A stretch of 37,010 nt of DNA, taken from NCBI GenBank assembly GCA_902553695.1, contig CACDLR010000008.1, positions 1 to 37,010 on the forward strand, given 5' to 3'. Source of the DNA: an uncultured Pelagibacteraceae bacterium (GTDB lineage: Bacteria > Pseudomonadota > Alphaproteobacteria > Pelagibacterales > Pelagibacteraceae). A program made the translations under genes and the position numbers. Shown here piece after piece: positions 12,502 to 23,797 of this stretch; positions within the stretch are counted from its first letter, which is position 1, and each line of letters starts with the position of its first letter. The notes below the pieces were generated by a model, which made no database searches, had not been told where the DNA came from, and saw only the letters and a program-made list of their open reading frames with translations.

Positions 12502-12693
12502 TTATTTTTCTTTATCTCTTATTAAATTTGCTTCTAAATAAGAATAGTAGGGTTCTTGAAGATCAACATTCCAATAATTTAATTTTTCCAAAGGAATTTT
12601 TTTGCCTGATATAGCACAAATAACATGTGTGCCATTTTCAATTATCTCGAAAGAATTATTTAAATATTTTAATCTAGCTATTTTATCGGCCAT
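12502..12693 (-). CDS. DUF2093 family protein
   Basis: 63 aa; ENGTHVICAISGKKIPLEKLNYWNVDLQEPYYSYLEA. Confidence 0.8.
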   Translation of the reverse strand: MADKIARLKYLNNSFEIIENGTHVICAISGKKIPLEKLNYWNVDLQEPYYSYLEANLIRDKEK

Positions 12694-12710
12694 TATATAA
12701 ATAAGTATAC

Positions 12711-13979
12711 ATGAGAATTGCTATAATTGGTAGCGGAGGAAGAGAACATTCAATCAGTCAAAAAATATTTGAGTCTAAAAAAGTAGATAAAATATATTGT
12801 ATTCCTGGAAATGGGGGGACACAAGAAATTGCAGACAATGTAGATATAGATTTAAAAGATTTTGTTAAGATTAAAACATTCCTTATTTCAAAAAATATTG
12901 ATTTAACAATTATTGGTCCAGAGGAACCTTTGGTAAATGGAATTGTAGATTATTTAAAAAAAGAAAACCTAAAAGTGTTTGGTCCAGATCAATTTTGTTC
13001 AAGACTAGAGGGATCTAAAATATTTACAAAAAAAATTTGTAAATTAGAAAATATACCAACGGCTAATTTTCAAATTTTTAAAGACTCTTCTTCCTCACTT
13101 AACTTTTTAAAAAACTCTAATTATCCTATAGTTGTCAAAGCTGATGGTTTGGCCGCAGGCAAAGGTGTCTACATTTGTGAAAAATTCTCAGAAGCAAAAA
13201 AAGCGGTTGATGAAGTTTTTGGAGGAAAGTTTGGAAAAGCTGAAGAAATATTAATTGAGCAATTTTTAAGTGGTGAAGAAATGAGTTTTTTTATATTGTA
13301 TGATAATAATTCGTTTAAAATTTTTAATACTGCTCAAGATCATAAAAGAGTATATGAGGGTGACAAAGGTCAAAATACTGGTGGTATGGGAGCATATTCT
13401 CCATCAAGACTTCACAGCAAAGAACTTGAAAAAAAAATAATAGACAGGATTATTTTACCAACGTTAAAATATTTAAAAAAAGAGAATGGTATTTACGTTG
13501 GTTTTTTGTATGCGGGCTTGATGATAAAAAATAATGATCCATATCTAATAGAATATAATGTAAGAATGGGAGATCCAGAGTGTCAAACTATATTACCATT
13601 ACTTAAAAATGACTTTTTGGAAGTAATTGAAAGTTGTATCAATGGAAATCTTAAAAATTATGAATTAACATGGAAGAATAAAAAAAGTCTTTGTATAGTT
13701 TTAACGTCAAGTGGTTATCCAAATAAATTTGAAAAAAAAATTTTAATCGAAAATTTGAACAATATTAAGTTAATCAATGATGATTATTTATTCCATGCAG
13801 GTACAAGATTTGATGAGGGTAAATTTTATTCAAATGGAGGTAGAGTTTTAAATTTTGTTTCAATAGATCAAGATTTTGAAAATGCAAGGAATAGAGCTGT
13901 TAACCTCATTAAAAAACTTAATTGGAAAAATGGACATTATAGAAAAGACATTGGATATAAAGTCATCGAAAAAAAATGA
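12711..13979 (+). CDS. purD: Phosphoribosylamine-glycine ligase
   Basis: GSGGREHSI, VVKADGLAAGKGVYI, QDHKRVYEGDKGQNTGGMGAYSP and EYNVRMGDPECQ motifs. Confidence 0.98.
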   Translation: MRIAIIGSGGREHSISQKIFESKKVDKIYCIPGNGGTQEIADNVDIDLKDFVKIKTFLISKNIDLTIIGPEEPLVNGIVDYLKKENLKVFGPDQFCSRLEGSKIFTKKICKLENIPTANFQIFKDSSSSLNFLKNSNYPIVVKADGLAAGKGVYICEKFSEAKKAVDEVFGGKFGKAEEILIEQFLSGEEMSFFILYDNNSFKIFNTAQDHKRVYEGDKGQNTGGMGAYSPSRLHSKELEKKIIDRIILPTLKYLKKENGIYVGFLYAGLMIKNNDPYLIEYNVRMGDPECQTILPLLKNDFLEVIESCINGNLKNYELTWKNKKSLCIVLTSSGYPNKFEKKILIENLNNIKLINDDYLFHAGTRFDEGKFYSNGGRVLNFVSIDQDFENARNRAVNLIKKLNWKNGHYRKDIGYKVIEKK

Positions 13980-14542
13980 GAATAATTTCAGGTATCGCTA
14001 AGGGAAAAAAAATAATCATTCCTATTGATAAAAATACTAGACCTCTAAAAGATTTAGTTAGAGAATCTATTTTTAACATAATTACTCATTCTGGTTTACT
14101 GAATAGAAAAATTACTGAGTGTATTGTTTTAGACTTATTTTCTGGGGTAGGTTCATTTGGACTAGAGGCTATCTCAAGAGGAGCAAAAAAAGTTGTATTT
14201 TATGAAAACTATAATCCAGCAATAGAATTACTGAACAAAAATATAAATAATTTATCTTTTAATAATCAGGCAGAAGTAAATTGCAGTGATATTTACTCAA
14301 TAAATAATATAAAAAAAATAGAAAATAAGTTTGATATAATTTTCTTAGACCCTCCATTTAAAGATGAGAATATAATTAATGTACTACAAATTTTATGTGA
14401 AAGAAAAATTTTTAAAACAGATAGTTTAGTTGTACTTCATCGGCATAAAAAAAGTAAAGATAATTTAAATAAATTTTTGAAAATAATTCGTGAAGAAATT
14501 TATGGATCATCAAAAATATTTTTTGGGCAATTTAATATTTAA
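13976..14542 (+). CDS. rsmD: 16S rRNA (guanine966-N2)-methyltransferase
   Basis: MRIISGIAKGKKI, RPLKDLVRESIFNI, DLFSGVGSFGLEAISRGA and IFLDPPF motifs; ATGA overlap with purD. Confidence 0.95.
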   Translation: MRIISGIAKGKKIIIPIDKNTRPLKDLVRESIFNIITHSGLLNRKITECIVLDLFSGVGSFGLEAISRGAKKVVFYENYNPAIELLNKNINNLSFNNQAEVNCSDIYSINNIKKIENKFDIIFLDPPFKDENIINVLQILCERKIFKTDSLVVLHRHKKSKDNLNKFLKIIREEIYGSSKIFFGQFNI

Positions 14543-15692
14543 GAATTTTAAAAGTCTCTTTTTTAACTAACTCTACTTCTGGTTGGTTTAAAGGGTTAAC
14601 CTTTAGAAGGTGGGATAATAAGATTACCTCTAAAGTAAAAAAGCAAAATAATTCACCTAAAGTTTTTTCGTCTCTTTTTTTTATATAGAAAGATCTAAAG
14701 GGAATTTTTTTCAAATTAAAAATTTTTTCTGTTGCTAAACGCTGTGCATTTAAAATATTAAATGTTTTTTTTTGTTTTAAAAAATTAAATTTATTAAAAA
14801 GTAAATTATTATTTAACTTTGTACTATTTCTTTCTTCAACTATAAAAAAAGTATAAAAATTTGGATTAAATCCACTTAAATATAATTGAAGAATACTATG
14901 ATTATCTTTTGGCATTGAGGAAATAATTGGAAGAATTCCCTTTGAATTTTTTCCTAAGCTTTCAGAAACTAATTGTTGATACCATTTGAATAAATCTTCA
15001 GATTTTGGATCATAGTTTAATATTACTGAATTAAATTTTTTTTTTTTATTTAATAAATATGTCGAAAGTACATTATGAGTTAAATTATTTAGAAATTTTT
15101 TATTAGTTATTAAATTATTAAATTGTTTAAATTTTTTTTCATCTAATCCCATTAACTCTGCGGGCAACATACCTACCTCTGATAAAACTGCGAATCTTCC
15201 TCCTATAAAATTTTTATGTTCGATCACATCAGATTTGAGTTTGCTGGCTAACTGTTGTAAATAATTATTAGTTTTTTCAGTAATAAAAATATTTTTATTA
15301 TTTTTATAATATCTTAAATTAAAATTTGAGATTGTTTCTAATGTATTACCAGATTTAGATATAATTATATTTAAACTTTTTATACTCTTTTGTTTAATTA
15401 AGTTTAGACTCTCGTCAAAAGTAACTTTTTTTTTTATTTTTTCTATTAAAAAATTATAGATAGCCTTAGTACCTAGTGATGAACCTCCCATGCCAATTAT
15501 ATTTATATTTTTAATATTTCTATATTTTTTAATTATGTTTCTTTTGTAGGAGTAATTATAATTTTTTTTGAAACTTTGAAAAAATTTTGGAAAATTATTT
15601 TGATCTATTTCCTTTAAATTTTTTAATAATTTCTTCTTTCCTTTTTCATTAATCTTATTATTAAAATTCTTAAAAAGAAAATTTGTTTTCAT
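14532..15692 (-). CDS. pgi: Glucose-6-phosphate isomerase, compact form
   Basis: GMGGSSLGTKAI, ISKSGNTLETI, GGRFAVLSEVGMLPAELMGL, LGELFCFFTLEVILLSHLLKVNPLNQPEVE. Confidence 0.9.
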   Translation of the reverse strand: MKTNFLFKNFNNKINEKGKKKLLKNLKEIDQNNFPKFFQSFKKNYNYSYKRNIIKKYRNIKNINIIGMGGSSLGTKAIYNFLIEKIKKKVTFDESLNLIKQKSIKSLNIIISKSGNTLETISNFNLRYYKNNKNIFITEKTNNYLQQLASKLKSDVIEHKNFIGGRFAVLSEVGMLPAELMGLDEKKFKQFNNLITNKKFLNNLTHNVLSTYLLNKKKKFNSVILNYDPKSEDLFKWYQQLVSESLGKNSKGILPIISSMPKDNHSILQLYLSGFNPNFYTFFIVEERNSTKLNNNLLFNKFNFLKQKKTFNILNAQRLATEKIFNLKKIPFRSFYIKKRDEKTLGELFCFFTLEVILLSHLLKVNPLNQPEVELVKKETFKILKY

Positions 15693-15694
15693 TA

Positions 15695-15982
15695 TTACTC
15701 AATCTTTTTAATTATAGATTCTTCAAGTGAAGTTGATGTTTCTAATTGAGAATTTGAATTATCTTTACTTTTTCCGCTAATTTTTTTTTGAAAATTGTTA
15801 TCTGTATTTTCTAAATCTGCGCTATCTTTTGGTTTTGGCAATTTGTTAATTTTAGGAGGCATTACTAAAGGATTTTTTTTTTCAATTAAAAATTCATCTG
15901 ATTTATCAGACCTCTTCCCTCCCATTCCTGAACAGGCACTAGTGAAAAAAATAAGTAAAACAATTAGTATTTTAATTTTCAT
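15695..15982 (-). CDS. Small putative lipoprotein (start chosen at the internal Met; ORF extends to 16009)
   Basis: MKIKILIVLLIFFTSACSG signal peptide with lipobox-like TSAC; overlaps the 3' end of lspA. Confidence 0.75.
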   Translation of the reverse strand: MKIKILIVLLIFFTSACSGMGGKRSDKSDEFLIEKKNPLVMPPKINKLPKPKDSADLENTDNNFQKKISGKSKDNSNSQLETSTSLEESIIKKIE

Positions 15983-16457
15983 TTTTAATTTTATTTTTAA
16001 AAATCTCAAAAAGTATTAGTACAATAATACCTATTGATATAAATATATCAGCTACATTAAAAACAAACCAGTGATAACCATTATAATTTATATCAATAAA
16101 ATCAGGTACAGCTGAATAATAAATTCTATCATATAAGTTACCAATTGATCCTCCTAGAATCATAGAAAAAAAAATTCTTTGTGCATTTTCCGCATAAATA
16201 AGTAAGTAAATTATTACAATATTTATTATTATAATAAGTGTTGTAATCAAATTATAAATAAAAGCTTGATCAGATTGAAACAAGCCAAAGCCTATTCCAG
16301 AGTTCCAGACTAATATAATATTTAAAAATGAATTAATGGTAAAATCTACTATACCTTCTGTTTCAGCAATATTTAAAATGTATATTTTTGAAATTCGATC
16401 AATAAAAAAAATAAAAATAATTATTAGAAAATTAGAAATAAGTTGTTTTTTAATCAT
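15972..16457 (-). CDS. lspA: Lipoprotein signal peptidase (signal peptidase II)
   Basis: DRISKIYIL, GGSIGNLYDRIYYSAVPDFIDI and FNVADIFISIGI catalytic motifs. Confidence 0.96.
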   Translation of the reverse strand: MIKKQLISNFLIIIFIFFIDRISKIYILNIAETEGIVDFTINSFLNIILVWNSGIGFGLFQSDQAFIYNLITTLIIIINIVIIYLLIYAENAQRIFFSMILGGSIGNLYDRIYYSAVPDFIDINYNGYHWFVFNVADIFISIGIIVLILFEIFKNKIKNEN

Positions 16458-16473
16458 AACCTCAGTTTAAAAA

Positions 16474-19197
16474 TTATCCATGTCTCTCACATTTACCTTT
16501 TCTTATTTTCCAACAAACATTACATTTATTTCCTTCTGCCTTAGATGTGTGTACATTTATTTCCTCACCTGTATCATTATTAAGTAAAACTTCTGCTGCG
16601 GATGTAATGCAAAGTTCAGCAAAATCAAAATCTTTAGCAATATTATATAAATCTTTATTAAGTTTTATTTTAATGTTCGACTCTAGACTTGATCCTATCA
16701 ATTTATCTGTTCTTTTACTTTCAATACTTATATTTGCAACATCTCTAACTTTTTTTAATTTCTCCCACTTTTCATTTAATTTTTTATTTTTCCAATTTTC
16801 AGGTATTTTAATAAACTTCTTTAAATGAATGCTGTCTTTATCATTTTTAATTACTAGTGAATAAATTTCCTCAGTAGTAAATGAAAGTATTGGGGCAAAC
16901 CATTTCAATAGACAGTCTAAAAGTATATTGAGTAATGTAATACAACTTTTTCTTTTTTCTGAATTTAAATTATCACAATAAAGAGTATCTTTTCTTATAT
17001 CAAAATAAAAAGCTGAGAGATCCACCGTGCAAAAATTTAATAATTCTTTGTATAAATTATGAAATGTATAGCTTGTAAAGTTTTTATGAAAATTTTCATT
17101 TAATATAGATATCCTGTGAAGCATATATTGTTCTAATTCTGGAAGTTTATTTACCTCAATTTTAGAAAAGTTTTGTTCCGAAAATTTGTCATTAAGATTT
17201 CCCAATATGTATCTAAAGGTATTTCTGATTTTTCTGTAAGCTTCAGCATGCTGTTCTAATATTGAATAATCTATTCTAAGATCTTCAGCATAATTTGAAG
17301 CAGCAACCCAAACTCTTAAAATATCTGCACCATATTTTTTTAAAATTTCTTCTGGCGCAATCACATTTCCTAAGGATTTCGACATTTTAAGACCTTTTCC
17401 ATCAACTACAAATCCATGAGATAGGATAGACTCAAATGGTGCTTTCCCTCTAGTTCCGCAAGACTCTAATAAAGAAGAATGAAACCATCCTCTATGTTGA
17501 TCTGATCCCTCTAAATACATTGATGCAGGCCATTTTAAATCATCTCTTTTTTCTAATACAAAAGAGTGAGTCGACCCACTATCAAACCAGACCTCTACAA
17601 TATCTTTGGATTGAATATAATTATCTGCTTTATATTTATTTCCTAAAAATCTCTGAAAGTTGTCCGAAAACCAACAGTCTGAACCCTCTTTTTCATAAAT
17701 TTTTGCGATGTTTTCGAATACTTCATCATCTATTAAAACTTTATTATCTTTTTTTGAAACAAAAATTGGAAGTGGAACGCCCCATACTCTTTGTCTAGAA
17801 ACACACCAATCAGGTCTGGTTTCAATCATAGATTTGATTCTTTCTTTCCCCTTGCTGGGATAGAATTTCGTTTCATCAAGTGCTTTTAGTGCTAATTTTC
17901 TCAAACCATGACTTTCCATAGAAATAAACCACTGTTGGGTTGCTCTGTGTACTAGTGGGGCTTTTGATCTCCATGAATGTGGGTAGGAATGTTTTAATTT
18001 TCCATTTGCAAGTAACTTCTTCAAATCCTTTAACTTTTCAATTATTATTGGATTTGCTTTAAAAATATGAGTGCCTTCAAATTCTAGAATATGTTTGGTA
18101 TATTTACCATCATCATCAACTGTCTCTAATGCTTTGATACCGTTGTTTATGCATAAATTGAAATCATCAGGGCCATGGCTTGGTGCACAATGAACAAATC
18201 CTGTTCCTTGCTCTGTAGTGACAAATCTAGCTTCTAACATTGGAACATCATAATTATAACCAATATCTGAAAATGGATGATTACAAATTACTCCCTTAAA
18301 AGCTTTACCTGGTAATTCATTTAATATTTTATATTTTTCAATATTACATTCCTTAATAAAAGGTTCTAAAAGTTCTTTCGCAACTACTACTTTATTTTTT
18401 TTAAATTCATTCTCATCTTGCAATTCAACTATTAAATATTTTAGACTCTCATTATATGCCAAAGCTTTATTTGCTGGGATTGTCCATGGAGTGGTCGTCC
18501 AAATTATAATTTGACAACCTTCTAAATCTTTAACATCTGTTTTTTTAATTAAAAAGGACACATAAATTGTATCTGAGGTATGGTCCATATATTCTACTTC
18601 TGCATCCGATAGCGCAGTTTTCTCCACAGTTGACCACAAAACTGGTTTGTAACCTTTGTAAAGACTTCCTTCTTTTAAAAATTTCCCTAGTTCTCTAACT
18701 ATTTGAGCCTCAGCATCAAAACTCATTGTGGAATAATAATTTTCCCAATCTCCAATTACTCCTAACCTTTTAAATTGATCTTTGTGAACCTTAATCCATT
18801 TATTTGCAAAATCTCGACACTCTTTTCTGAATTCAACAATTGGTATTTCATTCTTATTTTTTTTATTTTTTTTATATTGTTCCTCTATTTTCCATTCAAT
18901 TGGCAAACCATGACAATCCCAGCCTGGAACATATACCGAATCTTTATCATCCATCTGATGAAATTTTGTTATTATGTCCTTTAATATTTTGTTTAAGGCA
19001 GTTCCCATATGAATGTTGCCATTTGCATAGGGAGGTCCGTCGTGCAAAATAAATTTCTCTTTACCTTTGCTCTCGTTTCTTAAATTTTGATATAAATTGA
19101 TTTTATCCCAAAAATCAATCAGGCCAGGCTCTTTCTGTGGTAAATTAGCTTTCATTGAAAATGATGTTTTTGGGAGATTTAAGTTTTCTTTGCTCAT
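16474..19197 (-). CDS. ileS: Isoleucyl-tRNA synthetase
   Basis: 907 aa; HDGPPYANGNIHMGTALNK (HIGH-type), KMSKSLGN, WFDSGSTHSFV, C-terminal CNVCWK zinc motif. Confidence 0.98.
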   Translation of the reverse strand: MSKENLNLPKTSFSMKANLPQKEPGLIDFWDKINLYQNLRNESKGKEKFILHDGPPYANGNIHMGTALNKILKDIITKFHQMDDKDSVYVPGWDCHGLPIEWKIEEQYKKNKKNKNEIPIVEFRKECRDFANKWIKVHKDQFKRLGVIGDWENYYSTMSFDAEAQIVRELGKFLKEGSLYKGYKPVLWSTVEKTALSDAEVEYMDHTSDTIYVSFLIKKTDVKDLEGCQIIIWTTTPWTIPANKALAYNESLKYLIVELQDENEFKKNKVVVAKELLEPFIKECNIEKYKILNELPGKAFKGVICNHPFSDIGYNYDVPMLEARFVTTEQGTGFVHCAPSHGPDDFNLCINNGIKALETVDDDGKYTKHILEFEGTHIFKANPIIIEKLKDLKKLLANGKLKHSYPHSWRSKAPLVHRATQQWFISMESHGLRKLALKALDETKFYPSKGKERIKSMIETRPDWCVSRQRVWGVPLPIFVSKKDNKVLIDDEVFENIAKIYEKEGSDCWFSDNFQRFLGNKYKADNYIQSKDIVEVWFDSGSTHSFVLEKRDDLKWPASMYLEGSDQHRGWFHSSLLESCGTRGKAPFESILSHGFVVDGKGLKMSKSLGNVIAPEEILKKYGADILRVWVAASNYAEDLRIDYSILEQHAEAYRKIRNTFRYILGNLNDKFSEQNFSKIEVNKLPELEQYMLHRISILNENFHKNFTSYTFHNLYKELLNFCTVDLSAFYFDIRKDTLYCDNLNSEKRKSCITLLNILLDCLLKWFAPILSFTTEEIYSLVIKNDKDSIHLKKFIKIPENWKNKKLNEKWEKLKKVRDVANISIESKRTDKLIGSSLESNIKIKLNKDLYNIAKDFDFAELCITSAAEVLLNNDTGEEINVHTSKAEGNKCNVCWKIRKGKCERHG

Positions 19198-19199
19198 GA

Positions 19200-20132
19200 T
19201 TATTTCAAACTTATTCTTGCAACTCTAATATCTTTTTTAATTTGATTCGTTAGATGTTTTATACTTTTAAACTTTTTTTCTCTTCTAATAAACTTAATAA
19301 ATTCAACTAATAATTTTTTATTATATATATTTTTATTAAAATTAAATAAGTTTACTTCTAATAATATTTTATTTTGATTGAAAGTAGGTCTAAATCCTAA
19401 ATTTGCTATTCCTTTTATTTTTTTTTTTATATTTTCTAATTTTACCTTAACAGAGTAGACCCCTGGTTTAGCAATAATATAATTTCCAATATCAATATTG
19501 CATGTAGCAAATCCTATCTTGCCTCCAACTTTTCTTCCTTTTTCTACCTTGCCTTCAATTTCCCATTTTCTTGTTAAATATTTATTAGCAGTGGACAAAT
19601 TTCCACTTGATAAAAGTTTTCTTATTTCAGTTGAAGAAATTATTTTTTTATTTTTTTTTAATGGAGATGGGATAATTAATTTATAATTACATTCATTTTC
19701 AAACGATTTTAGTAAATTTATATCTCCCTCCCTTTTATTACCAAATCTAAAATTATTGCTTACAAATAGAACTTTGGTTTTAATTTTTTTATCTAAATAT
19801 TTTGTTATAAACACTTCAGCTTTTATTTTTGAAAAGTTTTTTGTAAATTTTTGATTTATTAAAAAATTTACACTTTGTTTTTTAAATTGTTCTATTTTTT
19901 GAGATAAATTCATTAACTTAAAATGTTTTAGTTTTTTGTTAAAAAACATTTTTGGCATTGGATTAAATGTAACAACACCGATTTTACATTTATATCTCTT
20001 TTTAAATTCTCTTGCTCTTTTAAATAATTTTTGATGACCCATATGAACACCATCAAAATTTCCAATTAGAATTATCGAATTATGATAGTTTTTCGGAATT
20101 TTGAAACCATTAAATATTTTCATTTTTACCAT
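19200..20132 (-). CDS. ribF: Bifunctional riboflavin kinase / FAD synthetase
   Basis: IGNFDGVHMGHQKLF, STEIRKLLSSGNLSTANKYLTR, GVYSVKV and GIANLGFRPTF motifs. Confidence 0.95.
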   Translation of the reverse strand: MVKMKIFNGFKIPKNYHNSIILIGNFDGVHMGHQKLFKRAREFKKRYKCKIGVVTFNPMPKMFFNKKLKHFKLMNLSQKIEQFKKQSVNFLINQKFTKNFSKIKAEVFITKYLDKKIKTKVLFVSNNFRFGNKREGDINLLKSFENECNYKLIIPSPLKKNKKIISSTEIRKLLSSGNLSTANKYLTRKWEIEGKVEKGRKVGGKIGFATCNIDIGNYIIAKPGVYSVKVKLENIKKKIKGIANLGFRPTFNQNKILLEVNLFNFNKNIYNKKLLVEFIKFIRREKKFKSIKHLTNQIKKDIRVARISLK

Positions 20133-20938
20133 TTTAATTTTTCTTGAATATAATTTACATCAACTTGATATTTTTCAAAAAGTTTATTTAGTTCATTTTG
20201 ATTTTCTTTTTTATGGATTCCATTGAGAATAAATAATGAATTAAAATTCTGAAGATTAGCACCTCTAATATCAGTATTTAGATTGTCCCCGATACATAAA
20301 ACTGACTTGCTTTGGTTATTAATTGATTTTTTATATACTAATGGATATGGCTTTCCAAAATATTTTACTTTTCCACCTATTTCTTCAAAAACTTTTGCAA
20401 CCGAGCCTGCACAATATTCTGTAATATCTCCTCTATCGACAATTAAATCAGGATTTGTACAAACCATCTCTTTATCAATAAAAGAAGATAAAAACTTTTT
20501 ATAAAATTCAAGACTTTCGTACTTATCAAATAAACCAGTACAAATTATATAGTCAGCATCCTCTAAATTCTTTTGTTTTAGTGATTTGAAATTTTTAAAT
20601 AAATTAAAGTCCCTTTCTGGGCCTAAATGATAAAATTTTATATTTTTTTTTTCATTACTTAAATAATTTAAAGATCCTTGACCTGAAGTATAAACTTTAG
20701 AACTTTTTTTGGCATCTAATCCAAGCTTTTCTAAAAATTTTATAACATCAGAATTCGGCCTTGGGGCGTTTGTAAGTAGCACGTATTCTTTACCTAAATT
20801 ATCTAATTCGGAAAGGACATTCACAGCATCTTCGTTTAATTTAATCCCGTTATGAAGAACACCCCAAATATCAATATAAAACAGATCAAAGCTATTTACT
20901 ATTTCTCTTAGACCAATATTGCTCAAATTTACCGTCAT
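20126..20938 (-). CDS. HAD-superfamily class IIA hydrolase
   Basis: DLFYIDIWGVLHNGIKL, LLTNAPRP, YFGKPYPLVY and CIGDNLNTDIRGA motifs; 7 bp overlap with ribF. Confidence 0.9.
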   Translation of the reverse strand: MTVNLSNIGLREIVNSFDLFYIDIWGVLHNGIKLNEDAVNVLSELDNLGKEYVLLTNAPRPNSDVIKFLEKLGLDAKKSSKVYTSGQGSLNYLSNEKKNIKFYHLGPERDFNLFKNFKSLKQKNLEDADYIICTGLFDKYESLEFYKKFLSSFIDKEMVCTNPDLIVDRGDITEYCAGSVAKVFEEIGGKVKYFGKPYPLVYKKSINNQSKSVLCIGDNLNTDIRGANLQNFNSLFILNGIHKKENQNELNKLFEKYQVDVNYIQEKLKW

Positions 20939-20995
20939 ATTAATAAACTACTGAAAAAAGCTATATATTCTTTGATTTTTTAAAGCAATAACCTT

Positions 20996-21027
20996 CTTGA
21001 AAATAGTCCGCAGTATATCTATATGTC
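20996..21027 (+). promoter_or_regulatory. Putative sigma-32 (RpoH)-type heat-shock promoter of groESL
   Basis: CTTG (20996-20999), 18 bp spacer, TCTATATGTC; resembles the alphaproteobacterial RpoH pattern CTTG-N17/18-CYTATnT; about 25 bp upstream of the groES ATG. Confidence 0.6.
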
Positions 21028-21050
21028 CTGACATATTTATAGGAGAATTT

Positions 21051-21344
21051 ATGAAGTTTAAACCTTTACATGATAGAGTTTTAATAGAAGTTTTAAATAG
21101 TTTAGAAAAAACTTCTGGAGGTATAATTATCCCAGACTCGGCTCAAGAGAAACCCCAAGAGGGCAAAGTTGTTGCTGTAGGTGGAGGAGCAAAAACTGAA
21201 GATGGAAAATTAATTCCAATGGATGTTAAAGTTGGGGATAAAGTTCTTTTCGGAAAATGGTCCGGAACTGAAATCAAAATTGATGGAAAGGAATATAGCA
21301 TAATGAAAGAGTCAGACATTATGGGTATTTCAACTGGAAAGTAA
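21051..21344 (+). CDS. groES: Co-chaperonin GroES (start corrected from the 20997 ORF start)
   Basis: [52 protein letters not shown] at 21041. Confidence 0.98.
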   Translation: MKFKPLHDRVLIEVLNSLEKTSGGIIIPDSAQEKPQEGKVVAVGGGAKTEDGKLIPMDVKVGDKVLFGKWSGTEIKIDGKEYSIMKESDIMGISTGK

Positions 21345-21357
21345 TTAAAAGAAATAA

Positions 21358-23028
<1,671 letters not shown>

Positions 23029-23054
23029 TCCCAAATTTAATCGAAACAAATTAT

Positions 23055-23084
23055 AAAAACCCCCACATGTTGGGGGTTTTTTTT
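23055..23084 (+). terminator. Rho-independent terminator after groEL
   Basis: AAAAACCCCCA-CATGT-TGGGGGTTTTTTTT: perfect GC stem followed by a T tract. Confidence 0.93.
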
Positions 23085-23092
23085 ACTTCAAA

Positions 23093-23743
23093 TTAATTGT
23101 TAAAAATTTTATCTACTAAATAAAGACCTAATGCTACCGCAGGTCCTATTCCAAATGCGAATAGTAATGTTCCAATTCCAACTGTACCTCCTAAATACCA
23201 TCCAAAGGAAACAACACTTATCTCAATAAAAGCTCTTACAGTTGCAATTGGTAAATTTGATACTTTTTGTAAACCGATCATAAGGCCATCTCTTGGACCT
23301 GGTCCTAAATTTGCAACTAAATATATTCCCCCACCTATGCCAACTGTTAAAACAGCCACTATAGCTAGAATAATTTGCGAAATATAGCTTTCAGGTGAAG
23401 GAACAAAATTAATACATAATTCAATCATGCCAGCAATAATTAATGCGTTTAATATCGTGCCCATTCCTGGTTTTTGTTTCAATGGAATCCACATAATTAA
23501 AACAATGACACTGATAATAAAAGTTATAACTCCAATTGAATAGTTTACATTTAAAGAAATGCCCTGGGCGAGAACGCTCCATGGGGAAGCTCCACTTAAG
23601 GAAACAATAAGCAAACCCTCACCTAATCCAAAAAGTGTTAAGCCAAAGCACAAAAAGAAAAAGGTTGAAATCTTAGGCTTAAAATTAAATGGATATTTTG
23701 AACTCCAATTAGTTCTGGGGATTTTTTTAATAGATAAAAACAT
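23093..23743 (-). CDS. YczE/YitT-type integral membrane protein
   Basis: Multiple TM segments; GLGEGLLIVSLSGASPWSVLAQGIS and NLGPGPRDGLMIGL resemble the YczE family. Confidence 0.8.
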   Translation of the reverse strand: MFLSIKKIPRTNWSSKYPFNFKPKISTFFFLCFGLTLFGLGEGLLIVSLSGASPWSVLAQGISLNVNYSIGVITFIISVIVLIMWIPLKQKPGMGTILNALIIAGMIELCINFVPSPESYISQIILAIVAVLTVGIGGGIYLVANLGPGPRDGLMIGLQKVSNLPIATVRAFIEISVVSFGWYLGGTVGIGTLLFAFGIGPAVALGLYLVDKIFNN

Positions 23744-23797
23744 AAAACAATAATTTCTTATATATCTTAAAATAAATAATTAATATAAAATTTAAGA

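Noticed and set aside
20997-21050. N-terminal extension [18 protein letters not shown] of groES in the ORF track
   Set aside because: Region carries the promoter and SD; the conserved GroES start is MKFKPLHDR at 21051
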